Assembly (NCBI GenBank): GCA_018899995.1
Contig: JAHIHE010000044.1
Location: 1-16,527, forward strand
Direction: 5' to 3'
Origin: Patescibacteria group bacterium
GTDB lineage: Bacteria > Patescibacteriota > Minisyncoccia > JAHIHE01
DNA: 16,527 nucleotides
In this document: positions 7,126 through 11,422 of the stretch, piece after piece
Layout of the letters: every line of letters begins with the position of its first letter
Numbering within the stretch: position 1 is the stretch's first letter
Made by a program: the position numbers and the translations under genes
The notes under the pieces: model-generated
What the model saw: the letters and a program-made list of their open reading frames with translations, nothing else
Database searches by the model: none
Told to the model about the DNA's origin: nothing

Positions 7126-7127
7126 AT

Positions 7128-8393
7128 ATGGAAAAAGCGCAAAAAATTATCGTTGTCCACTATCATGAAATCGGCCTGAAAGGAAAAAACCGCGGATATT
7201 TCGAAGAAGCCCTGCGGCAAAATATTGTAAAATCGCTTGATAAAGCCGGCGTTAAATATTCGCGCGTGGCGCGTTTAAGCGGCAGAATAGTGGTTTACCC
7301 CGACAAAGACCCCGAGGAAAACGAGCAAAAAATCGCCAAAGAACTAAACTATATTTTCGGCATCGCGTATTTTTCGTTTGGCTGGCAGGTTAGCGCCGAT
7401 TTGGAAAAAATTGAAAAAGCATTGGAAGAAATTCTAATTGAAAGATTATCCGCCTACGGCGGAAAAAATAGTCCGGCCCGCTTCGACGAGCCGAAGACGA
7501 GGCGAGCAAAAACTTTCCGGATTAGCGCGAAGCGGTCTGATAAAAAATTCCCGTTGACTTCTGAAGAAATAAATCAGAAAGTGGGGGAGTGTATAATAGA
7601 AAATTTTCAATTTTCAATTTTCAATTTTCAATTAAAAGTCAATTTAAAAAATCCGGATATTAACTGTTTTATTGAAATTACGCAAGACGGCGCGTTTCTT
7701 TATTTTGAAAAAATTAAAGCACTCGGAGGATTGCCGGTTGGCGTAAGCGGCAAAGTTTTATCTTTAATATCCAGTGGTTTTGATTCGCCTGTGGCCGCTT
7801 GGCATATTATGAAAAGGGGAGCGCGGGTTGATTTTGTCCATTTTCACAGCTATCCGCGAACCAGTAAAGCGTCTGTCAATAATGTAAAAGAATTGGTAAA
7901 AATTTTAAATAATTATCAATCCCGAGTACTCGGGATTTTATACCTCGTGCCGCTTCTGGGCATTCAGCGCGAAGTTTTTTCAAAATGCGAAGCAAAATAC
8001 CGGATTATTTTGTACCGAAGGTTTATGTTCCGAATCGCCGAACGCCTCGCGGAAAAAATCGGCGCCGGGGTTCTTGTGACAGGGGAGAGTTTGGGGCAAG
8101 TCGCTTCGCAAACCCTGGAAAATATCAAGGCGGCAAGCGCGGCAATTTCTATTCCCGTGTTTCGGCCGCTTATCGGCACTGACAAAGAAGAAATTATCAA
8201 TGAGGCGAAAAAAATAGGAACTTATGATATTTCAAGCCAGCCGTACGAGGACTGCTGTTCGCTGTTTACTCCGGCGCATCCGGAAACCAGGGCAAGAATT
8301 TCCGCGGTGGAAGCGGAGGAGCAAAAACTGGATATTGAAAAATTAACCGAAGAAGCGATGGAAAAAACGGAGAAAGTAGAATTTAAAAATTAA
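7128..8393 (+). CDS. thiI: tRNA 4-thiouridine synthetase ThiI
   Basis: ThiI adenylates U8 of tRNA and transfers sulfur to make s4U; in some bacteria it also serves thiazole synthesis. The 421-residue protein has an N-terminal ferredoxin-like part (EIGLKGKNRGYFEEAL), a THUMP domain to about residue 190, and a PP-loop ATPase with LISSGFDSPVAAWHIMKRG (213-231; usual SGGxDS, here SSGFDS). The conserved blocks GAGVLVTGESLGQVASQTLENI, RPLIGTDKEEIINEAKKIGTYDIS and YEDCCSLFTPAHPETR follow. There is no rhodanese domain, as in the Bacillus-type short form. Three inserts not expected in the family coincide with DNA repeats: residues about 107-124, 158-168 and 265-270. The frame stays open through all of them, so it is probably functional. 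A TATAAT lies just upstream and there is no Shine-Dalgarno. Confidence 0.95.
   Translation: MEKAQKIIVVHYHEIGLKGKNRGYFEEALRQNIVKSLDKAGVKYSRVARLSGRIVVYPDKDPEENEQKIAKELNYIFGIAYFSFGWQVSADLEKIEKALEEILIERLSAYGGKNSPARFDEPKTRRAKTFRISAKRSDKKFPLTSEEINQKVGECIIENFQFSIFNFQLKVNLKNPDINCFIEITQDGAFLYFEKIKALGGLPVGVSGKVLSLISSGFDSPVAAWHIMKRGARVDFVHFHSYPRTSKASVNNVKELVKILNNYQSRVLGILYLVPLLGIQREVFSKCEAKYRIILYRRFMFRIAERLAEKIGAGVLVTGESLGQVASQTLENIKAASAAISIPVFRPLIGTDKEEIINEAKKIGTYDISSQPYEDCCSLFTPAHPETRARISAVEAEEQKLDIEKLTEEAMEKTEKVEFKN
7449..7496 (+). repeat. in-frame palindromic insert in thiI (site 1)
   Basis: Two adjacent small dyads lie inside the THUMP region: TCCGCC-TAC-GGCGGA (7449-7463) and CTTCG-N6-CGAAG (7481-7485 and 7492-7496). 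They encode a polar stretch (SAYGGKNSPARFDEPK) between expected family blocks, so they look like an inserted, frame-compatible element. Confidence 0.6.
7604..7631 (+). repeat. four tandem TTTTCAA heptamers inside thiI (site 2)
   Basis: Four perfect copies of the 7-mer TTTTCAA (28 bases) encode the core of NFQFSIFNFQ in the THUMP domain, just before the conserved KVNLKNPDI block. The unit is not a multiple of three, so gain or loss of one copy would shift the frame. Confidence 0.85.
7918..7937 (+). repeat. 20-bp palindrome inside thiI (site 3), same as 8782-8801
   Basis: AATCCCGAGTACTCGGGATT is a perfect palindrome encoding QSRVLGI in an interdomain-like position before LYLVP. The identical 20 bases occur at 8782-8801 in the intergenic region. 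Confidence 0.9.
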
Positions 8394-8436
8394 CTTTGTC
8401 AACTTTATTAACTTTATCAACTTTATCAACTTCTTT
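8392..8436 (+). repeat. tandem 9-mer array at the thiI stop
   Basis: Five consecutive 9-mers based on AACTTTATC (AACTTTGTC, AACTTTATT, AACTTTATC, AACTTTATC, AACTTCTTT) begin on the second base of the TAA stop of thiI. No function is seen. Confidence 0.8.
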
Positions 8437-8450
8437 ATCAATTTTCAGAC

Positions 8451-8488
8451 TTATCAATAATTTATGCTCCAGTAGATTTTATTGATAA
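8451..8488 (+). repeat. inverted repeat downstream of thiI
   Basis: Perfect 10-bp arms TTATCAATAA (8451-8460) and TTATTGATAA (8479-8488) with an 18-base loop, then a short T-run (GTTTTTGG). It could be a weak thiI terminator. Confidence 0.5.
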
Positions 8489-8534
8489 ATATAGTTTTTG
8501 GTTCTGATTTTAAAATCTGACATGGAAACTTGTG

Positions 8535-8557
8535 ACTTGGAAACATGGTTTCCAAGT
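8535..8557 (+). terminator. hairpin, possible thiI terminator
   Basis: Arms ACTTGGAAAC (8535-8544) and GTTTCCAAGT (8548-8557) with a 3-base loop, followed by ATTTTTATAAATTTT. The tight stem and following T-run fit a terminator, though the run is interrupted and it lies about 140 bases past the gene. Confidence 0.5.
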
Positions 8558-8573
8558 ATTTTTATAAATTTTA

Positions 8574-8615
8574 AATTCTTGAATATTCTTGCGACCGCAA
8601 GAATATTCAAGAATT
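8574..8615. repeat. 42-bp palindromic element with CTTGCGACCGCAAG core
   Basis: Perfect 20-bp arms (8574-8593 and 8596-8615) flank the dinucleotide AC. The 14-bp core recurs at 8818-8831 (as GT-centred complement) and 11105-11118 with different outer arms, so the core is the mobile or conserved part. There is no T-run after it. Confidence 0.85.
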
Positions 8616-8632
8616 ACAAAATATAAACTATA

Positions 8633-8755
8633 ATACCAAATTCATCTAATCTATTCCGCCCCGCCACAGTCCTCTGTGAGAAACTGCGGCACAAAAGCGC
8701 ATAAAATAACCATTTAGATTCAGGTGTTATAGAATAAATCTATTGAATTTGGTAT
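8633..8755. mobile_element. 123-bp MITE-like element with terminal inverted repeats
   Basis: Perfect 12-bp terminal repeats ATACCAAATTCA (8633-8644) and TGAATTTGGTAT (8744-8755) enclose about 100 bases with an inner imperfect hairpin (GCCACAGT...ACTGCGGC). There is no coding potential. If the termini are read as CCAAATTCA/TGAATTTGG, each end is flanked by TA, which would fit a TA target duplication as made by IS630/mariner-type transposases. No transposase is in the window, so mobility is inferred. Confidence 0.5.
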
Positions 8756-8780
8756 AAATTGCGCAAATCAAAACACAAGT

Positions 8781-8802
8781 TAATCCCGAGTACTCGGGAT
8801 TA
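8781..8802. repeat. 22-bp palindrome, second copy of the thiI site-3 element
   Basis: A perfect palindrome centred on CCCGAGTACTCGGG. The inner 20 bp are identical to 7918-7937 inside thiI. It directly abuts the 30-bp inverted repeat starting at 8802. Confidence 0.9.
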
Positions 8803-8840
8803 AAACTCCTTACTTTTCTTGCGGTCGCAAGAAAAGTAAG
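8802..8840. repeat. left boundary repeat of the TPR cassette and 32-bp hairpin
   Basis: Positions 8809-8823 and 8826-8840 are perfect 15-bp arms around GT. Positions 8802-8831 are the exact reverse complement of 11105-11134 on the far side of the three TPR genes. An AT-rich stretch (8841-8864) follows. Confidence 0.85.
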
Positions 8841-8865
8841 TTATTATAATATTATAATATTTTAA

Positions 8866-8960
8866 ACTTGGATAATTGGGATAATCCAAGTGGAGTTCAT
8901 AAAGCTCGTAAGTCCACCCAGAGGAAATTCATAAAATTTTTACTTCATAACTTTATGAAC
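8866..8960 (+). repeat. two further inverted repeats upstream of the TPR promoter
   Basis: ACTTGGAT (8866-8873) pairs with ATCCAAGT (8884-8891). GTTCATAAAG (8895-8904) pairs with CTTTATGAAC (8951-8960) across a 46-base interval that contains a further TTCATAAA (8928-8935). They sit just upstream of the -35 at 8970 and could be binding sites or remnants of palindromic elements. Confidence 0.5.
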
Positions 8961-8969
8961 TAATTTGCC

Positions 8970-8997
8970 TTGACAAAAAGCGGACTTGATGTATAAT
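8970..8997 (+). promoter_or_regulatory. consensus sigma70 promoter of the TPR operon
   Basis: TTGACA (8970-8975), 16-base spacer, TATAAT (8992-8997): both boxes match consensus perfectly. Start is expected near 9003-9005, giving a leader of about 165 bases. Confidence 0.9.
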
Positions 8998-9005
8998 AAC
9001 AAGTC
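8983..9005 (+). promoter_or_regulatory. operator-like dyad straddling the -10 box
   Basis: GACTTG (8983-8988) and CAAGTC (9000-9005) are perfect 6-bp arms centred on the -10. A repressor bound here would block the promoter. It could also be chance, given the short arms. Confidence 0.4.
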
Positions 9006-9171
9006 AAGCTGGAAAATAGTCTGTAAAGTCTGATTTTTGTTAAAATGTTAAGATGTTAAAATGATTTTGCTCTTTTAAAACTTAAAGATTTACCGGTCCG
9101 AAAAGATTGCGATATTATATGGCAGTTTTTTGGGACTGGTAAATTGGCCAGTATAAATGAGGTGAAAAGAA
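9006..9171 (+). promoter_or_regulatory. long structured leader of the TPR operon
   Basis: The leader contains three tandem 8-mers GTTAARAT (9039-9062). It also has a long-range stem: 9089-9099 pairs with 9133-9143 over 11 bp with one G.U. The stem ends 15 bases before the GAGGTG Shine-Dalgarno (9159-9164), so it could influence initiation. No known riboswitch class is recognised. Confidence 0.45.
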
Positions 9172-9816
9172 ATGACAAGAAAAGAAAAAAAGACAATAAG
9201 GCAGAAAATCAATGAAGCCGATTCTCTGGCTGGAAATGAGAAAATTGATGAGGCAATAATACAGTTGATAAGCTTGCTTAAAGAAGAACACGGCAAGCCA
9301 ACTATAGAAGAAACGATTGAGTTAGTGGATACAATTGCTTCATTAAAGAAGCGGAAATATGAAAAGGAAGATAAAAAAACAAGGGGTGAAAAGAAAATGA
9401 AAACCAACAGAAGGGAGGATCTGGTGAGGCAGCAAATAGAGTTTGCAAAAAAGCTTTGTGAGATAAGCCCTGGAATGGCAAAAAAAGTTATTGCGGCGAC
9501 CAATCTTGAAATAGCAAGATTGGAAAAGCTTCAAAGTGAGGCGGAAAAAATATTTAATAGAGGACGCAGCAATTTTAAAGCGGGATTTTTTTCCCTTGCA
9601 AGCGCTGATTTCACAGAGGCATTGAGCAGACAGCGGGAGATTGGCGACATTGAAGGAGAAGCTTCGTCGTTTGAAATGCAGGCCAAGTGCTGTTACAATA
9701 TCAGCGGCATGCTCGTCATGGCCTTGAATAAGGCAAGAGAAGCTATTAAAATCTATAAGAAAATTGACAACGCCGACGGCGTAGCCAGGGTTAAGGCGCT
9801 GATCAAAAAGCATTGA
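9172..9816 (+). CDS. TPR-like helical repeat protein, first gene of the cassette
   Basis: The 214-residue, highly charged, all-helical protein contains TPR-like units: KINEADSLAGNEKIDEAIIQLISLLKE near the N-terminus and AEKIFNRGRSNFKAGFFSLASADFTEALSRQREIGD, GEASSFEMQAKCCYNISGMLVMALNKAREAIKIYKKI in the second half. TPRs are protein-binding scaffolds; no catalytic motif is seen. It has no signal peptide, so it is probably cytoplasmic. The ATG is set by GAGGTG seven bases upstream. Around residues 63-76 the protein is a run of Lys/Glu/Arg encoded by GGGGTGAAAAGAAA-ATG, almost the same as the ribosome binding sites of all three genes. M76 (9397) may therefore be a second start, or the gene may be a fusion of two smaller ORFs. 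Gene 2 follows after 53 bases. Confidence 0.75.
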   Translation: MTRKEKKTIRQKINEADSLAGNEKIDEAIIQLISLLKEEHGKPTIEETIELVDTIASLKKRKYEKEDKKTRGEKKMKTNRREDLVRQQIEFAKKLCEISPGMAKKVIAATNLEIARLEKLQSEAEKIFNRGRSNFKAGFFSLASADFTEALSRQREIGDIEGEASSFEMQAKCCYNISGMLVMALNKAREAIKIYKKIDNADGVARVKALIKKH

Positions 9817-9869
9817 AAAAAATAAAAGGCGGGATAGATTTTCCGCAAAGTGAATGAGGTGATAAAGAA

Positions 9870-10121
9870 ATGACAGAAAAGACAGATTGGGGAGCCACCG
9901 AAGAAATCCCCATGAGTAAAAAAGAAGCAGATGAACTTTTTGCCTTGATAGAAAGTTTACGGGCGAAAGGCGAATATGGAGAAGCAATACAGCTTTTAGA
10001 AAAAGGATTACAAGGACCATTCGCTTTGGTTGGTGAGGATTATACCAAGGCGGAAACAATGGTAAGGGAAATGGAATATAAGCAAGCGCTGTGGGAAGCT
10101 AATGAGGTGAAAAGGAAATGA
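9870..10121 (+). CDS. small TPR-like protein, 83 aa
   Basis: The product begins MTEKTDWGATEEIPMSKKEADELFALIESLRAKGEYGEAIQLLEKGL. The latter half of that is a single clear TPR-type helix pair (G-E-Y-x-E-A-I-x-L-L-E-K); it continues with a second helix pair (DYTKAETMVREMEYKQALWEANEVKRK). Its N-terminus (MTEK plus a TPR helix) parallels those of the genes before and after it, suggesting tandem duplication and divergence. The start is fixed by GAGGTG (9856-9861). Its last codons are the Shine-Dalgarno of the next gene, and its TGA overlaps the next ATG (ATGA at 10118-10121), so the two should be translationally coupled. It is short for a TPR scaffold and may need a partner. Function unknown. Confidence 0.75.
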   Translation: MTEKTDWGATEEIPMSKKEADELFALIESLRAKGEYGEAIQLLEKGLQGPFALVGEDYTKAETMVREMEYKQALWEANEVKRK

Positions 10122-10987
10122 CAGAAAATAAAACTGTAAGAGAAATGATAGATGAAGCAATAAGAGAAATGATAGATGAAGCAATTGGGCTTTACGACAA
10201 AGGAGAATGGAACGCGGCTCTTGAGTTATTAGAGATAACGTTTCAGTCTCGTTATGTAAACAACAAAGAAGCGGCAGAAATACACATGCTGGCTGCATGG
10301 AATCACTGGAAGCGAGGCAAAAAAGATTTAGCCGCTTCGGTTTGGGCGACCACAACACAAATTGCCGGGGCAGATAATATAACAATAGCCAGCTCTCATG
10401 CTGGCTTGGGAATATATTATGCCGAGAAAGGCGACAAAGAAAAAGCTTTACATCACGCAAAGCTTGCGCAGGAACTCTTGCCGCCGAATGTTACAATGAA
10501 TCATGCGATGAATCTGAATGCTTGCGCGATTTCTCTGGCAAAGATCGGGGAGCTTGATCGCGCGGAAGAAGTTTTGCGGAAAGTTGCTCAAATAAATGAG
10601 CAACTTGAAAAATCAGATGACCCGGTAGTCGCTAAAAAAGCCAAACACCAGAGAGCAAAAAATGGGTATAATCTTGCTTCGCTGGTCTATATTCCACAGG
10701 AGAAATATAGAGAAGCGATAGTTGAACTTGATGTAGAGGTAATTCCTCGTTATAAAATTGTCAATGCGGAAACCGATATTGCTGCCGCATACCATAGAAT
10801 TGCGGAAGCATATGAAAAGATGGCTGAAACAGGAAACGCGGAAAAACTTTGCCTGACGCTTGCGCTTGACTACGAGAATGCATCATTAACCTTCTGGCAG
10901 AAGCATCCAGATGACCCCAAACGGATAGAAACCGCGGAGAAAAATATCCTGAGAATCAAGGAAAAAATCGCGAAATTGGAGCACTAA
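10118..10987 (+). CDS. TPR-repeat protein, 289 aa, last gene of the cassette
   Basis: Five to six TPR-like units are visible: IDEAIGLYDKGEWNAALELLE; EIHMLAAWNHWKRGKKDLAASVW; SSHAGLGIYYAEKGDKEKALHHAKLAQELLP; NLNACAISLAKIGELDRAEEVLRKV; NGYNLASLVYIPQEKYREAIVELD; AYHRIAEAYEKM followed by a terminal helical segment. No enzyme domain, signal peptide or membrane helix is seen, so it is probably a cytoplasmic protein-binding scaffold. The start overlaps the previous stop (ATGA) and has GAGGTG nine bases upstream of the ATG (10104-10109). Residues about 7-22 contain REMIDEAI twice, from an exact 24-bp duplication. The gene is followed directly by a strong terminator, closing a three-gene operon. Partners unknown. 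Confidence 0.82.
   Translation: MTENKTVREMIDEAIREMIDEAIGLYDKGEWNAALELLEITFQSRYVNNKEAAEIHMLAAWNHWKRGKKDLAASVWATTTQIAGADNITIASSHAGLGIYYAEKGDKEKALHHAKLAQELLPPNVTMNHAMNLNACAISLAKIGELDRAEEVLRKVAQINEQLEKSDDPVVAKKAKHQRAKNGYNLASLVYIPQEKYREAIVELDVEVIPRYKIVNAETDIAAAYHRIAEAYEKMAETGNAEKLCLTLALDYENASLTFWQKHPDDPKRIETAEKNILRIKEKIAKLEH
10137..10184 (+). repeat. exact 24-bp tandem duplication in the third TPR gene
   Basis: Positions 10137-10160 and 10161-10184 are identical. The duplication keeps frame and doubles the octapeptide REMIDEAI in the first helix. Zero mismatches imply a recent event. Confidence 0.95.
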
Positions 10988-10996
10988 ACGCTTCAT

Positions 10997-11046
10997 AAGA
11001 GGCAACAATGACTCCCAAACATTCGGGACGAATTGCCTCTTTTTTT
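10997..11046 (+). terminator. intrinsic terminator of the TPR operon
   Basis: AAGAGGCAA (10997-11005) pairs with TTGCCTCTT (11033-11041), with the T-run continuing to 11046, nine bases after the stop of the last TPR gene. The loop is long (27 bases) and has a small inner dyad (CCC...GGG). Confidence 0.85.
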
Positions 11047-11311
11047 ATTTTTCTAAAAAATTAGTTGAAGCAGAAATTATTGATATTTCAAAAAGTTGAC
11101 AAATCTTGCGACCGCAAGAAAAGTAAGGAGTTTTGTTTAAGGACTGAGAACGAATTACTTTTTTTATTCATTTTAAAAGCAGTCTTAAAACTATTTCGTA
11201 TAAAAACATATTCATTAACAAAACAAGCTAGAGCCTATTTTATTGATGAAATCTTATTTAATAATTCTTTACAGTTTTTTACGGTTTATTGGGAGTGATT
11301 TATGCTCAAGA
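11047..11311. other. gene-free AT-rich spacer containing the right boundary repeat
   Basis: No supported gene, RNA or terminator apart from the repeat at 11105-11134. The short plus-strand frames here lack start signals and show no recognisable protein features. Confidence 0.5.
11105..11134. repeat. right boundary repeat of the TPR cassette
   Basis: An exact reverse complement of 8802-8831 over 30 bp. It includes the CTTGCGACCGCAAG core, but the outer left arm that would complete the longer hairpin seen at 8809-8840 is missing. Confidence 0.9.
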
Positions 11312-11340
11312 TTGAGCTTATCCTGCCAAAAGGGTATAAT
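11312..11340 (+). promoter_or_regulatory. promoter of the MFS-type transporter gene
   Basis: TTGAGC (11312-11317; 4/6), 17-base spacer, perfect TATAAT (11335-11340). Start near 11347, leaving a leader of about 76 bases that contains the large hairpin at 11365-11407. Confidence 0.65.
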
Positions 11341-11364
11341 TATAACTAATTGCCTCTCAATAAA

Positions 11365-11407
11365 TTGGAGACCCGCTCTCCGCAACCGGAGGAGAGCGGG
11401 TCTCCAA
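11365..11407 (+). repeat. 17-bp-stem hairpin in the transporter leader
   Basis: Perfect 17-bp arms (11365-11381 and 11391-11407), GC-rich around ACCCGCTCTCC, with a 9-base loop. It ends 15 bases before the ATG at 11423. No T-run follows, so it is not a standard terminator; a palindromic repeat insertion or a translation-modulating structure fits. Confidence 0.85.
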
Positions 11408-11422
11408 AATACCAAATTAAAT

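Noticed and set aside
7604..7631. CRISPR-like array in thiI or at 8392-8436
   Set aside because: Units of 7 and 9 bases with no spacers; simple tandem repeats.
8633..8755. tRNA or other known structured RNA in the long spacer
   Set aside because: No T-loop GTTCRAATC, anticodon arm or CCA-type end; the fold is only terminal repeats with one inner hairpin.
11065..11422. Plus-strand frames upstream of the transporter, including a 60-codon extension of the transporter itself
   Set aside because: They cross the boundary repeat, the promoter and the 17-bp hairpin, and the extra residues are not membrane-protein-like; the ATG at 11423 fits better.
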